Assembly: GCA_900074725.1 (NCBI GenBank)
Contig: LT598455.1
Span: 745,802 to 809,801 of the forward strand
Source of the DNA: Lachancea dasiensis
Taxonomy: Eukaryota; Ascomycota; Saccharomycetes; Saccharomycetales; Saccharomycetaceae
Reading direction: 5' to 3'
DNA: 64,000 nt
Below the pieces are notes generated by a model. That model worked only from the letters and a program-made list of their open reading frames with translations. It made no database searches and had not been told where the DNA came from. Of the stretch, positions 19,793-30,098 are shown piece by piece. Each line of letters opens with the position of its first letter. Within the stretch, counting starts at the first letter, position 1. Made by a program: the position numbers and the translations under genes.

Positions 19793-21377
19793 ATGGCACC
19801 AAAAGAGGACTGGGAGAAGTATAAGGCTCCTGTTGAAGAGGAAAAGAAGGAGGAGAAACAAAATGTACCACTATCGGAAGGAGATATTCAAGTTTTAAAG
19901 ACATACGTATGTTAACATCAAAGAAGTTCAGTTGCAGGACTGGTCCAGATCGAGCTGAGACTTTGGTGCATGTTGGCTTAAGTTGCATTGAGGAAATTTC
20001 AAAGGGAAGACTGAGATCTTGACGGTACTAAACCTAAGTCAATTTTGATTTCAAATTCAACACAGCCCTGCAAAAGGATTAGCCGGTTGACACTGACCAA
20101 TTGTTCCTGCTCGATAGTGTGGTTTTATGGTCTATTTTACTAACATCTTATAGGGTGCGGCTCCGTATGCAGACAGACTAAAGTCTGCCGAAAAGGACTT
20201 GAAAGAGATTGAAGCCAGAATCAAAGAAAAAGCAGGAGTCAAGGAAAGCGATACTGGTCTTGCTCCCTCACATTTATGGGATATAATGGGCGACAGACAG
20301 AGACTGAGCGAAGAGCACCCGCTGCAAGTCGCAAGGTGTACAAAAATTATAAAACCAGAGGCATCTGATGAAACGACAGGTGAGGATGACGAGGAGGATT
20401 CAAAGTACATTATCAACCTCAAGCAGATTGCAAAATTTGTGGTAGGATTAGGAGAACGGGTCTCACCAACTGATATTGAGGAAGGTATGCGTGTGGGTGT
20501 CGATAGGTCAAAGTATCACATAGAGTTGCCATTGCCACCTCGCATAGATCCTTCAGTTACGATGATGACGGTCGAAGAAAAACCGGATGTTACCTACAGT
20601 GATGTAGGGGGCTGCAAAGAGCAAATCGATAAGCTGCGGGAAGTCGTTGAACTACCGCTGTTGTCTCCCGAGAGATTTGCTACATTGGGTATTGATCCAC
20701 CAAAAGGTATTCTCCTTTATGGTCCTCCAGGTACCGGTAAAACCCTTTGCGCACGGGCCGTGGCGAACAGAACTGACGCCACCTTCATTAGAGTGATTGG
20801 ATCTGAATTAGTTCAGAAATATGTCGGTGAGGGTGCCCGTATGGTGAGAGAACTGTTTGAAATGGCGAGAACCAGAAAGGCTTGTATTATATTCTTTGAT
20901 GAGATTGACGCTATAGGTGGAGCTCGTTTTGATGATGGTGCAGGTGGTGACAACGAAGTACAAAGAACCATGCTTGAGCTGATTACACAACTAGACGGGT
21001 TTGACCCAAGAGGAAACATCAAGGTGATGTTTGCCACCAACAGGCCTAATACATTAGACCCTGCTTTGCTAAGACCTGGTAGGGTTGATCGTAAAGTAGA
21101 GTTCTCCCTCCCAGATTTGGAGGGACGTGCTAATATTTTCAGAATACACTCCAAATCTATGAGCGTTGAACGTGGCATACGGTGGGAGTTGATTTCAAGA
21201 CTATGTTCCAACTCTACTGGTGCGGAACTGAGGTCTGTTTGTACCGAAGCAGGTATGTTCGCGATTCGTGCCAGGAGGAAGGTTGCCACAGAGAAGGATT
21301 TCTTGCAAGCAGTTGAAAAGGTCATCAACGGGTATAAGAAATTCAGCTCCACTTCTCGTTACATGCAATACAATTAA
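19793..21377 (+). CDS. RPT1: 26S proteasome regulatory ATPase Rpt1, with one intron
   Basis: A 445-aa AAA+ ATPase of the 19S base, one of six that unfold substrates and feed them into the 20S core. Exon 1 (19793-19906, 38 codons) begins [17 protein letters not shown] and ends QVLKTY. Exon 2 (20154-21377) resumes [22 protein letters not shown]. The join matches S. cerevisiae Rpt1, which reads SYGAAPYA across the same point. Walker A GPPGTGKT is at about 228-235, Walker B IIFFDEID at about 283-290, and arginine-finger sequence [10 protein letters not shown] follows. The protein ends in the family's YMQYN. The acidic insert after KIIK is shorter than in S. cerevisiae (467 aa). A PACE box lies just upstream, and the gene is convergent with RPC25 as in YKL145W/YKL144C. 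Confidence 0.97.
19907..20153 (+). other. RPT1 intron (247 nt)
   Basis: A consensus 5' splice site GTATGT (19907-19912), a perfect branch site TACTAAC (20138-20144) and a TAG acceptor (20151-20153) only nine bases after the branch box. The intron length is not a multiple of three and both flanks code for conserved Rpt1 residues, so removal is required. I do not recall an intron in S. cerevisiae RPT1. No snoRNA boxes were evident inside. Confidence 0.93.
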
Positions 21378-21573
21378 AACATATATGTAGCGTGGTGTTA
21401 AAATAATAGCATACAGAACAACAAGTGGCATCATGTGTCTGGAATTCCTACCTGAGGCCGCGCTTTGAACTTCCCATACCAACCATGTCATTTGATTTGA
21501 TATACACGTATATAGTACAATAGTTGTTCTGAATTTCCATGCTCTCAAGGACACGTCCGATTTCGGTAGGGCC

Positions 21574-22209
21574 TTATTCCCACCAGCCGACAAGTCCCAT
21601 TCCATCCGTTTGACAAGATCCCAGAAGCGCGTAGGCTGGAGGTTTTGCAATCTTGGCATTCTGTGCCTGAGCAGATTCCTCGCTCTCTTCTTCCATCTGT
21701 TCTTCTGCCTCCCTTTCTTTGGGTGACTTAGGCTTGACGTCTACAAACACCTCTTGCTCTACGCGAAATCGAATCTTTTCGTTGACGTCAAAGTACAGCT
21801 TTGTTTCTTCGTCCATTGGCCATACCCACGCACCATCAGTAGGCGAAAAATAGCATCCTTCGAAAAGCATTTTGTGGGGGATGAAAATATCATCGAAAAC
21901 TCCAAGTAATGACACTTTGATGCCCTCTACAGTGCACTGAGATATCCAGCCCGTAAGTATTTCTCCAACAAACGGTTTGAACACTAATGCTCGGAAGGTG
22001 GTATTAATATACGCCGCACCATCCCCCGGCTTCAATTGGCCTTCATCAACTGCCAGCAGGTCATATATAGTGATGCACAATCCCACATGCGGGATCACCT
22101 TGTTGGCGAACTTGTTGTTCAATTGATGGAAAATGGAGGCCTTAGGGTGTCTATGAAATTGGTCTGGCGGAACCCGCACCAGATCCGATATCTTGGTCAG
22201 AATAAACAT
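21574..22209 (-). CDS. RPC25: RNA polymerase III subunit C25 (Rpb7-like)
   Basis: A 211-aa protein (S. cerevisiae: 212 aa) beginning MFILTKISDLVRVPPDQF. It has the N-terminal tip domain of the RPB7/RPA43/RPC25 family followed by an OB-fold region (GEILTGWISQCTVEGIKVSLLGVFDDIFIP). With Rpc17 it forms the stalk of RNA polymerase III that is needed for initiation at tRNA and 5S genes. An acidic linker (about 168-186) and the conserved end GLVGWWE are visible. It converges on RPT1 (about 200 bp apart) and is divergent from LTV1; a PAC/RRPE pair lies in that shared promoter. Confidence 0.96.
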   Translation of the reverse strand: MFILTKISDLVRVPPDQFHRHPKASIFHQLNNKFANKVIPHVGLCITIYDLLAVDEGQLKPGDGAAYINTTFRALVFKPFVGEILTGWISQCTVEGIKVSLLGVFDDIFIPHKMLFEGCYFSPTDGAWVWPMDEETKLYFDVNEKIRFRVEQEVFVDVKPKSPKEREAEEQMEEESEESAQAQNAKIAKPPAYALLGSCQTDGMGLVGWWE

Positions 22210-22334
22210 TTAAAAAGACCACACGTCAAGCCCGTGGTCTGCAGGTCCCTCAATGTGTCGTCAAACTAAAAACTCTCACGAAGTTCGATCACTGTCCCAC
22301 AAATGATCGACCTATGCTGGACCGGTTAGTGGTT

Positions 22335-22355
22335 TGAAAATTTTCGAGATGAGCT
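22335..22355. promoter_or_regulatory. RRPE plus PAC pair upstream of RPC25
   Basis: TGAAAATTTT (22335-22344, RRPE-like) is followed within a few bases by GATGAGCT (22348-22355, PAC core), about 125-145 bp before the RPC25 ATG. In S. cerevisiae these motifs, bound by Stb3 and by Dot6/Tod6 respectively, mark ribosome-biogenesis and Pol I/III genes. The pair could serve both RPC25 and LTV1. Confidence 0.7.
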
Positions 22356-22617
22356 TTTAGTATGATATATTATGTAAGCGACACAAGACAAGACCTATTT
22401 GCAAGCTACAGGCAGCCACTGGGTGGCCCCTGGCTCTAGAAAGATTAGAATCGTGCCAGGAATCGTGAAAGGAACATTGAAGTTGTGAAATGAGATGCTA
22501 TTGTGCTACCTAAACGCTTAATTCACGATTATTACTGCCGCCTTTGAAGTAGTTCGTTTTATTTGATGTTAAGCGACATCAAAAAATCTTTTGGAATCAT
22601 GGAGTATCGATGAGCCC

Positions 22618-22625
22618 AACTCGAC
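22618..22625 (+). promoter_or_regulatory. PAC element upstream of LTV1
   Basis: CGATGAGC at 22618-22625 lies about 100 bp before the LTV1 ATG, the usual spacing for PAC in ribosome-biogenesis promoters. The 22210-22723 interval otherwise shows no gene. Confidence 0.6.
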
Positions 22626-22723
22626 GTCGACCGATATTCAAATAGTCCAAGAAAAGACTTCGTTTTCTTATAATTGCGGAAGGTTTGATAGAGCTATTGT
22701 ATTATAATTAGTACGGCCGAGTG

Positions 22724-24193
22724 ATGTCTTCTAAAGCCAGGTTTGACCGTAAGACGGCGCAGAAATTTGCAGTAGTGCATAGACCGCATGATGACCCAAA
22801 GTACCACGATCCGGAAGCCTCAGAACACATATTGGTTCCAATCAAGGATGCCAAGAAACAGCTTTCATTTGATGCCAAAAAAGCCAGATCTCCGTTTGCT
22901 AAGACAGCAACTAATGTGGAAAAAGCCCTAGCTCACGATCATGTTGGTGAAGCAGCACTGTACGGCATTGGCTTTGATGACTCAAAATACGACTACACGC
23001 AGCATTTGAAGCCAGTTGGTTTGGATCCTCAAAATTCGGTATTCATTCCGGCAAGCTCGGGCCAGAAGTCGCGGGATGCTCGCAAGCTGAAGGCAGAGGA
23101 CTTGTTCGCGGAGTTGGGAGTAGAAGATGCGTCTCAAAAGAAGAATGAGTCAATGTTTGAGCGCGGTGGTGTGGCCAAGCGTGAATACCTAACACATCAG
23201 CAAGATGTAGAGGAGGAACTGCGTGGATTCAGACCGGATATGAACCCTGCACTGAGGGAAGTACTCGAGGCACTTGAAGACGAAGCGTATGTGGTCAACA
23301 AAGATACTGTCGTTACCAAAAAGGAGAAACCAGACCAGAAAGTTGGGTGGGAAGGCGCCGTGGACGAAGCGGCAGGTGGCGATGACGATCTGTTTGATCA
23401 ACTGTTGATGAGTGGACAAGCTGACGACGCCGAGCAGTTCGAAAATGAGTTTGACGAATGGGACGTTGATCACCTGGAGGACTATGAGGCTGAAAACTAT
23501 CGAGATGAAATGGAGCAGTTTGACAAAATAGAAAACTACGAAGATCTGCAAAATATCGACTATCAGGCAGACGTGCAGAGGTTCAAACAACATCAGTCCC
23601 GCAAGGCTTACCCTGGGGATGAAGAGGACGCAGATTCAGTAAACGACTTTGATCGTGCTTCCGATGACGTGGGGAGTTTGGACGCTTTGTCTGAAGACGG
23701 CGAAGATAAGGAAGAACTAGACACATTGGGAGACCTGCCGCAAATCAAGACCAGTAAGAAACCCTCAAAGAGCAACAGCAAAAGCCGCCGCAAAAAGGGC
23801 GCAATGTCAGATGTTTCTGGGTTCTCGATGTCTTCGAGTGCTATTGCAAGATCCGAGGCGATGACCATACTGGACGATCGATACGATCATATTATCTCCG
23901 GGTACGAGAATTACGAAGAGGAGCAAGAAGAACAGGAAGAAGACTATCAGCCCTTCGATATATCGAATGAGCGTGCGGACTTCGAGTCTTTGCTGGACGA
24001 TTTCCTTGAGAACTACGAGCTTGAATCGGGAGGCAGAAAGCTGGTCAAAAAAAACCATGAGGCCGCACGTTTTCAACGCGCCGCTGATGAAGTTAGTAAA
24101 GGGAAACTCTCGCAGAGGAGAAACAAGCAACGAACCGGAAAGTCCGCTGGCGTTGAGACCATTACAGGTGGATTGAACAGTTTAAAGTTCTAA
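22724..24193 (+). CDS. LTV1: 40S ribosome biogenesis factor Ltv1
   Basis: A 489-aa, very acidic, hydrophilic protein (S. cerevisiae: 463 aa). The start is the ATG at 22724; the codon before it is an in-frame GTG. The N-terminus SSKARFDRKTAQKFAVVHRPHDDP is the conserved Ltv1 opening. Acidic tracts run through the middle, a Lys/Arg/Ser-rich segment lies around residues 343-363, and the C-terminus has the conserved DFESLLDDFLENYEL box. Ltv1 binds pre-40S particles with Enp1 and Rps3, is released after phosphorylation by Hrr25, and helps late 40S maturation and export. It is divergent from RPC25 and upstream of MRP8, as in YKL144C-YKL143W-YKL142W. Confidence 0.94.
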   Translation: MSSKARFDRKTAQKFAVVHRPHDDPKYHDPEASEHILVPIKDAKKQLSFDAKKARSPFAKTATNVEKALAHDHVGEAALYGIGFDDSKYDYTQHLKPVGLDPQNSVFIPASSGQKSRDARKLKAEDLFAELGVEDASQKKNESMFERGGVAKREYLTHQQDVEEELRGFRPDMNPALREVLEALEDEAYVVNKDTVVTKKEKPDQKVGWEGAVDEAAGGDDDLFDQLLMSGQADDAEQFENEFDEWDVDHLEDYEAENYRDEMEQFDKIENYEDLQNIDYQADVQRFKQHQSRKAYPGDEEDADSVNDFDRASDDVGSLDALSEDGEDKEELDTLGDLPQIKTSKKPSKSNSKSRRKKGAMSDVSGFSMSSSAIARSEAMTILDDRYDHIISGYENYEEEQEEQEEDYQPFDISNERADFESLLDDFLENYELESGGRKLVKKNHEAARFQRAADEVSKGKLSQRRNKQRTGKSAGVETITGGLNSLKF

Positions 24194-24457
24194 ATCAAAT
24201 CGAGTGACAGCGATACGCTCTCGGAATACCCGTACACGTGATAGTCACATGTATCTATTTTTTGACGTGACTCGTGATTGATGATAAACATTAATCAAGG
24301 GTATTTATAAGGTTACTGTGTCAAACACCTGCCACCTTCAAGCACGAATTCTGCTAGAAAGCATCAAAACCACTCACTGTATCTTGCTATCAGCGAAGAT
24401 CATCTGGACAGGTAGTAGTATTGTTGTTAGCCCCTACAAAGCCCTATTTTTGAATAA

Positions 24458-25126
24458 ATGTCCGACGAACTCTTGAAATTGAAAACTCAAGTGGAGGAAC
24501 TCCAGCAATTGGTTAAAAAACAAAACCTTTTGATCAGCAAAACTGGTCAATCTGTGTTGGAACTTCAAGTTGCAAAGCAGAAAAGTGACGTGGATGGTTT
24601 GGACACCCAGTTTTCCGGGTTCGGAAAGGGTGGCAAAACAAGTACGTCCTCGGCACACAACGATCCAACAACCGATTTTGCCACAAATGAAGATCTTGTG
24701 CAATTGGTCGGTGAGTTACAAGGGCAGCTAGAGTCAATCGAGGAAAGATCCATTAGAAGATTGGTTAACTCGACTAAGACGGAGAAAAAGGACTATTTGG
24801 CTCCCTTGCCAAACTCTGACGGCGAGATTCCCGTGGTTGCTGACGGTTTTTTCCCTCGTTCTCTGGAGGATTTTGAGACCATCTCTAATGTGGACCTATT
24901 CAGATTGGCCAAATATTACGAACTACTTCCTCCAAGCTTGAAAGAGCAAGAGAAATTCGAGGATTATTTGGAGGGCAAGCTTGAAAACTTCCACATCAAC
25001 GATTTGCCAGAAGAAGATGTGAAAAAGGAGCTGGGTAATTTCTCCGCAGACCAGTTGGTAGAAACCTTCAATGACGTGGCCAGATTCTTAGGGGTGAAGT
25101 CCAGAAGGGGCACTGACATCTGGTAA
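24458..25126 (+). CDS. MRP8: Mrp8-like protein of unclear function
   Basis: A 222-aa hydrophilic protein (S. cerevisiae Mrp8: 219 aa). The first 45 residues (MSDELLKLKTQVEELQQLVKKQ and on) predict a short coiled coil. A conserved-looking C-terminal half contains PLPNSDGEIPVVADGFFPRSLEDFE and ends GVKSRRGTDIW. It was once listed as a mitochondrial ribosomal protein, but no presequence is visible and its function is unknown. The assignment rests on length, on the coiled-coil plus C-terminal pattern and on its place after LTV1. CACGTG (about 24236) and a TTTATAAGG (about 24304) lie upstream. Confidence 0.85.
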   Translation: MSDELLKLKTQVEELQQLVKKQNLLISKTGQSVLELQVAKQKSDVDGLDTQFSGFGKGGKTSTSSAHNDPTTDFATNEDLVQLVGELQGQLESIEERSIRRLVNSTKTEKKDYLAPLPNSDGEIPVVADGFFPRSLEDFETISNVDLFRLAKYYELLPPSLKEQEKFEDYLEGKLENFHINDLPEEDVKKELGNFSADQLVETFNDVARFLGVKSRRGTDIW

Positions 25127-25250
25127 AATGGTAAATATTGCTGTAGTGCACCTATTTTAATTCAACGGCGCCATTTATATCCTACATAGCAACGTACAAA
25201 TGCGTTTATATCATTTTTTACACTATTTCCCGAAGAGTCCCAGGCGTTGG

Positions 25251-27254
25251 CTACCTTCTAGCCTTCTTGTAATTATCTGCCACATCCCCATTCATCCTTC
25301 GTTTGTTGCCGACCGAAGAGGGCTGGGGTAGCGAGTTCTGCGTATCTGGGAACAGCTCCTCCACTTGCTCCTTTACAAGGCGCTTCCAGTCGAAGCGTTT
25401 CCTCATGAACTTATCAAGTGACCAATTTTTCCACGCCTGCCTTCCGTAAACGCTGTTCTTCACTTTCTCAGACTCGTTTGTCATACTTGTGGCAATCCGC
25501 TCCTTGTACATTGGCAGTTGTGCTGTGAATTCCCAAAGTTTGTCGATGAGATGAGAACCGTAAGCATTACAGGATAGATTTACCACGTCGGTGCAGAAAA
25601 CATTAAGCAGACGTTTTCTCTGGATTTTATCAACCCTCTTCACCTGCAAGACGTGTTCAACAACGTGCGAAAACACGCCGTGGTAACACATTTGCAAAAG
25701 CCTTTGTTCGGGCAAGGCCAATAAACTCTCCACTGTTATATTCAAAAAGCTATCGTCGTAGTCAATCAGTTTCTCTAAAAATAATGACCTACGTCTTTCT
25801 TCTGCGGTGGGCCAGTCATCTCTCGTATTACCCAGGGTTGAGGATGTCAAATGTAAACAACTTTCGAGAATATTCTTCTCTTCTGATTCTTCCGGATAAT
25901 ACTTCTTTACCAGTTGAGAAACGATCGTTTCTTTCATGTAATCTTCTTGCTGGATGCTCGCTTCTAGGACAGTAGTGCAAAATTCCAGGTTTGAGTTTAC
26001 GATCAAACTCAGTTCAGGGACAATATCGTTCAAAATGGACTTTACATCGTGTGGACGCAAATGTTTCAGCAGCGCTTGAACAACAAAAGCACCTGTCAAC
26101 TCTCTCTTACTCAACTTCAGAATACGGTCTTTCATGTACATCTTATAGAGTCGTTCAGTGTACTTGACACGAGTAAAGGAGATCACGTTCTCAAGAAAGT
26201 GGGAGCCAACTGGATCGGATAGTAAGTATTCGACAAGGGCTTCTTCTTTAGCATTTTTCTCTTCACTTGATGAGAATATCAGATGCCAGTATGACCTATC
26301 TCTATCAAAGATACCTTCGACCTGAATGATCAATTGTAACACAGGAGAGGCAACCGGGTCAATACAGAGTTCTCTAACTTTGGTCACGCAGGTTGGACTA
26401 ATGTTCTTAAAATTCGAAGATCCCAGGTCAGCACCATTTGTCAACACTTTATACAGAGAAGACAATATCTCGCGAAGTTTCACTTTGAAAGAGTCTGGAG
26501 TTTTGTATGTCTTGTTGAAGTCCTCGTTGTCCTTAATATCAATCATCTTGCGCGCAATTTTCGATTTCTTAGAACGCAATGCAGAGTTGCTTATCGTTGT
26601 GCTGGGGAGAGTCTTTGACGACAAGATCAATATCAATAGACGGAGAACATGGGATGAGTACCTATGGGTCAACATAAGCCGGACATTGGGTGTCAGTTCA
26701 TTGATTGCATGCAAAAATAGTGCTTCCATAGAAGCGAACACCTCTCTGTCATCCTTCGCAACGGTGGCGTCTTCAAAATGCGGTGTCAACAGCTCTTTTT
26801 CTACAATAGCAGCGCCTCTGACCAGGAGAGTCTCCAGAACATGCGATGAGTATTTATGGCATGACATGTTGAAGAAAAACCCATTGAAGCCTTGGAAAAC
26901 TGATTTCAATTCCACATTTGTGCAGTTTAGAATTAGTCTTTCCATAAGTTTTGAACAGATTTGAGACGTAGCTAGCTTCAATTCTTTGTTTTTCGTCTCC
27001 TCTATAACGCTGGAGACAAACTGAGCTTTTTCCTCAGGAGTCTCAAATGTATCAATATTCAAAGTGGATTCAGCTTGCTTAAAATACTCCAGTTCCTGAG
27101 TATCCAAAACGCCAAAAAATGTATTGGGTTGATCGCCAGAAGAAACTTGCCCGCTTTCAGCACGGTCAGCCCTTTCAGTTACCGCCTTCAAGCTATCATC
27201 GCGCTCCTCGGTCTTTGCATTCCTGTTGAAATTTCTACCTCTAGGCTTCCCCAT
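25251..27254 (-). CDS. NOP9: Nop9, Pumilio-repeat pre-40S assembly factor
   Basis: A 667-aa protein (S. cerevisiae: 666 aa). It opens [14 protein letters not shown], a basic tail typical of nucleolar proteins, and contains degenerate PUF repeats along its length ([69 protein letters not shown]). Nop9 binds the 20S pre-rRNA near the 3' end of 18S and keeps Nob1 from cutting too early. The C-terminus is basic ([18 protein letters not shown]). It marks a synteny switch: MRP8 (YKL142W) lies on one side and CCT8 (YJL008C) on the other. A textbook RRPE+PAC pair lies upstream. Confidence 0.96.
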   Translation of the reverse strand: MGKPRGRNFNRNAKTEERDDSLKAVTERADRAESGQVSSGDQPNTFFGVLDTQELEYFKQAESTLNIDTFETPEEKAQFVSSVIEETKNKELKLATSQICSKLMERLILNCTNVELKSVFQGFNGFFFNMSCHKYSSHVLETLLVRGAAIVEKELLTPHFEDATVAKDDREVFASMEALFLHAINELTPNVRLMLTHRYSSHVLRLLILILSSKTLPSTTISNSALRSKKSKIARKMIDIKDNEDFNKTYKTPDSFKVKLREILSSLYKVLTNGADLGSSNFKNISPTCVTKVRELCIDPVASPVLQLIIQVEGIFDRDRSYWHLIFSSSEEKNAKEEALVEYLLSDPVGSHFLENVISFTRVKYTERLYKMYMKDRILKLSKRELTGAFVVQALLKHLRPHDVKSILNDIVPELSLIVNSNLEFCTTVLEASIQQEDYMKETIVSQLVKKYYPEESEEKNILESCLHLTSSTLGNTRDDWPTAEERRRSLFLEKLIDYDDSFLNITVESLLALPEQRLLQMCYHGVFSHVVEHVLQVKRVDKIQRKRLLNVFCTDVVNLSCNAYGSHLIDKLWEFTAQLPMYKERIATSMTNESEKVKNSVYGRQAWKNWSLDKFMRKRFDWKRLVKEQVEELFPDTQNSLPQPSSVGNKRRMNGDVADNYKKARR

Positions 27255-27345
27255 TTTGGCACAAAGGTCTCAAGAGATATGGTGCAGGGTGCAGGCTTCG
27301 TTTGTTATAGAGTTTAGAAGGCAGATTTATACTGTGCTACTTAGA

Positions 27346-27376
27346 AGCTCATCGCATGAATTTTCAAAATTTTTCA
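27346..27376 (-). promoter_or_regulatory. RRPE and PAC elements of NOP9
   Basis: Read on the NOP9 strand, TGAAAAATTTT (27376-27366) is followed by GCGATGAGCT (27355-27346). Both match the full consensus of the ribosome-biogenesis regulon, about 90-120 bp upstream of the NOP9 ATG and in the usual order. Confidence 0.88.
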
Positions 27377-27933
27377 AGCAGTAATGATCTTCAAAAATAT
27401 TAGCGATGCCCTGGCGCCGACACAAGAAATATAAGTGACATCCAAGAGAAGCATTCCGGGGAATTAAATTCAAGCGCTTCTAGATCTGAGGATGTATTGA
27501 AAAATGACAGCTTCGAGATATTTCAAAAATTTAGTCCTCACGAACCACAACAAACCTCGAAAAGTGCATCGTCTCACTGTAGCATGAAAGATTGTGATTT
27601 GAAAACGTGTTAGCAGGTGGCTCTTTTGAAAGCCGCGATTTGATGGCTAGCTGCTTATGTGGCAAAATTTCTGAGACATGGATCAAAGAATGAGCATAGC
27701 GACCATAAGCGCTTGCGACTGTTTGTATTTTTTCATTGGGACGAAATGGAGAATCGGCCAATGTGTGTCACTAAAAAATGTACATGCCCGCGGTGAGGTT
27801 TAACGACTGGTGGATAAGTGAGGCTCGCCCCAAAAAAGGAACTACATTATACGATATTTCTCGTATATCAAAGCGCACAAATATTATTTTTTGGCCGATG
27901 GTTATGATGCACCTACTATATACTTGACTTTAT
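27377..27933. other. Intergenic NOP9/CCT8
   Basis: The rest of this tandem (both minus-strand) intergenic region shows no gene I can support. A 76-codon frame at 27531-27761 begins with TTG rather than ATG and resembles nothing known. Confidence 0.5.
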
Positions 27934-29649
27934 TTAATCGTCCTGGTCCCAGTTGCCGGGCTTGGGACCCTTGGGCACCTGTGGACCACCTGCCCTCTTG
28001 GCCATGATAATTTGATCAACCGATAGGATCGTGGTTGCAGCTTCAGTTGCGACATTGACTGCAAATTTCTTGACGGCTAGCAGGTCAAAGATGCCATCCT
28101 CTCTAACATCTTTGACACCCTCCGAGCTTTCACCGTCTATGTCGACACCAAAAAAGGTTCCATTTGCCTGGGTAGTCTCGGTGTTTGAATTTGTCTGCTC
28201 GTCATTGGCGGTACTGCTATGAGCAGCATAAAGATTTGGAAGAACTTCATTGACATTTAACCCAGCTGTTTCAGCAAGAGTTCTGGGAACGACTTCAAAC
28301 GCAACTGCAAATTGCTTGATAGCCAGTTGCAGTAGACCAGGAGTGCGCTCGCCATATTGTGTTATTCTCGAAACAAGCTCAATTTCTGTAGCACCCGCAC
28401 CTGGCAATAGCTTACCTCCATCAGGCTTCATGAGACCCTTCACAGCTGCTACACCATCATCGATGGCCCTTTCGATGTCGTCAAGGTTGTTCTGAGTCGC
28501 GCCCCTAAGAATGATAGTGGCAGTTCTGGTTACCTCATCTTGTTCTTGCTTGAAAACAGTTACTCTATCACCACCAATCTCCATTGTCCTGACAGTTTCA
28601 ACGACACCAACTTCTTCTGGCGTTGGGGCCCCTAATCTGGCCAGTGGTGTGGCGCCACACACGCGGCAGATTCTTCTGAGCTCAAACTTGCTAGGAACCT
28701 TGAGAACTAATATATTGTATCTGTTCAAGTAATGCAGTGCTAGCTCATTGACGCCGTTACCAGCAACGACACAGGTGATGCCGGCATCTGCGATTTCCCT
28801 TATCATTTCGTTCAGTTGTTTCTCTTCACCCTTGGTGAAGTCCAGCATTTCCTGGGCATTATGCAGCAGTACGGTGCCTTTAGTCTCTGTGTTTGATATA
28901 TCAACTGGACAAGTGAACACAGCCACCTTATGCTTGGTGCCGGCAGCTAGAGATTTTACGTGACCCTCGGGTTCTCTGTTGAATACCATACCCTTGACAA
29001 CCTCCGAGTTCGCGAGCGACCCACCCATGATCTTGACTACCCTCACGGAATCGACGTTGAAGTTGGTAGATTTGGCAGGAAGAACGTGAGAAACAGCTTC
29101 CGACACAAGTTCACTCAAAATATCTTCTGAACCGTACTGTTTGGACGCAATTACAGGTCTCATCACCTTAACCAATTCGTCTTTGCTGTGTTTGTCGGTG
29201 ACTTGTTGCTGGCTCATCGAATCTAGCTCTTTCAAAGTGAAGTTTCTGGCTAGATTGTAGCCTTGGATGATCTCGACAGGGGATAGACCCAATCCAATCA
29301 GTTTTTCGCTCACATTCAGCAACTCGCCTGCAAGCACAAGCACCAAGTTGGTACCATCGCCCATGTCAATCTTCTGTTGTTCAGTGGCCATTACCAAAAC
29401 TTTAACCGCTGGATGCACAATGTCCAGTTCCCTCAACATAGTAGCAGCATCATTGGTGATAATAATCCTACCCAAATGGTTCACAATTATTTTGTTACGG
29501 CCACATGGCCCCATCGATGTGAGGCACATCTGATGAATCTCCTTAATGGCGGCAATGGACTTATTGATCTGGCCATCAGCGTTCAAATACGAATTGTAAC
29601 CTTGCTTAAAAAGACCCGCATTGGGATTTTGTGGAAGCTTCAAAGACAT
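27934..29649 (-). CDS. CCT8: Chaperonin TRiC/CCT subunit theta
   Basis: A 571-aa group II chaperonin subunit (S. cerevisiae Cct8: 568 aa), one of eight different subunits of the double-ring cytosolic folding machine for actin and tubulin. The signature MCLTSMGPCGRNKIIVNHLGR is near the start. IDMGDGTNLVLVLAGELL follows in the ATP-binding equatorial domain, and GAGATEIELVSRI and LAETAGLNVNEVLPNLYAAH occur near the end of the protein. The C-terminal tail GGPQVPKGPKPGNWDQDD is typical of the theta subunit. The orientation is divergent from tRNA-Met and VPS53. Confidence 0.97.
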   Translation of the reverse strand: MSLKLPQNPNAGLFKQGYNSYLNADGQINKSIAAIKEIHQMCLTSMGPCGRNKIIVNHLGRIIITNDAATMLRELDIVHPAVKVLVMATEQQKIDMGDGTNLVLVLAGELLNVSEKLIGLGLSPVEIIQGYNLARNFTLKELDSMSQQQVTDKHSKDELVKVMRPVIASKQYGSEDILSELVSEAVSHVLPAKSTNFNVDSVRVVKIMGGSLANSEVVKGMVFNREPEGHVKSLAAGTKHKVAVFTCPVDISNTETKGTVLLHNAQEMLDFTKGEEKQLNEMIREIADAGITCVVAGNGVNELALHYLNRYNILVLKVPSKFELRRICRVCGATPLARLGAPTPEEVGVVETVRTMEIGGDRVTVFKQEQDEVTRTATIILRGATQNNLDDIERAIDDGVAAVKGLMKPDGGKLLPGAGATEIELVSRITQYGERTPGLLQLAIKQFAVAFEVVPRTLAETAGLNVNEVLPNLYAAHSSTANDEQTNSNTETTQANGTFFGVDIDGESSEGVKDVREDGIFDLLAVKKFAVNVATEAATTILSVDQIIMAKRAGGPQVPKGPKPGNWDQDD

Positions 29650-30025
29650 CGGTCAGCACCAGTAGCTTATCAGATACTCTGTAAATACCAATTACGCCAG
29701 CAATAGGGACCTCAAAAGGAGAATTGAATTGACAACTAGTCCTTGTTTGCCACCTTACCACAGCTTTGTGAGGAAAACTTTTCTATGTGATGAATCGTCC
29801 AGTGCTTTCGTGGCCCGTGATATCTTGGAATAATAGCGATTGCCATAATTTACACATGGAAACTTACCCTTTCTGCAATAACAAAAGGCGTGAGACTACT
29901 GACAGGGTGAGAGGAGGAGCGGCACTAGCCAGAATCAGGTATAGGTCCTTTGGCCATGGATTTGAGATGCAGCTGGTCCTGTCCTTTCTATATATCTTAA
30001 CATAACATTATCAATCTCAGTCGTA
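29650..30025. other. CCT8 promoter region
   Basis: About 375 bp between CCT8 and the tRNA gene. It must contain the CCT8 promoter and the tRNA upstream flank. No heat-shock element or other site stood out. Confidence 0.4.
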
Positions 30026-30098
30026 GCTTCAGTAGCTCAGTCGGAAGAGCGTCAGTCTCATAATCTGAAGGTCGAGAGTTCGAACCTCCCCTGGAGCA
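30026..30098 (+). tRNA. tRNA-Met (CAT), elongator
   Basis: A 73-base tRNA beginning GCTTCAGTAGCTCAGTCGGA and ending CCCTGGAGCA. It is nearly identical to the S. cerevisiae elongator tRNA-Met. The A box (TAGCTCAGTCGG) and B box (GGTCGAGAGTTCGAACC-type TpsiC region) are intact and the acceptor arms pair (GCTTCAG/CTGGAGC). The anticodon CAT sits in the loop TCTCATAA, and there is no intron. A T-rich Pol III terminator (TTTATTTTTT) follows directly at about 30099-30108. Confidence 0.98.

Noticed and set aside
24233-24310. Centromere candidate: CACGTGAT and GTCACATG (CDEI-like) before MRP8
   Set aside because: No AT-rich CDEII of proper length and no CDEIII (CCGAA core) follow. The same holds for the sites near 56230 and 62162-62204.
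27531-27761. 76-codon minus-strand frame between NOP9 and CCT8
   Set aside because: It begins with TTG, is not near a promoter element of its own and resembles nothing known.
29787-29900. C/D snoRNA candidate (GTGATGA followed by CTGA) upstream of CCT8
   Set aside because: No terminal stem flanks the boxes and the spacing is loose; chance matches of this size are frequent.
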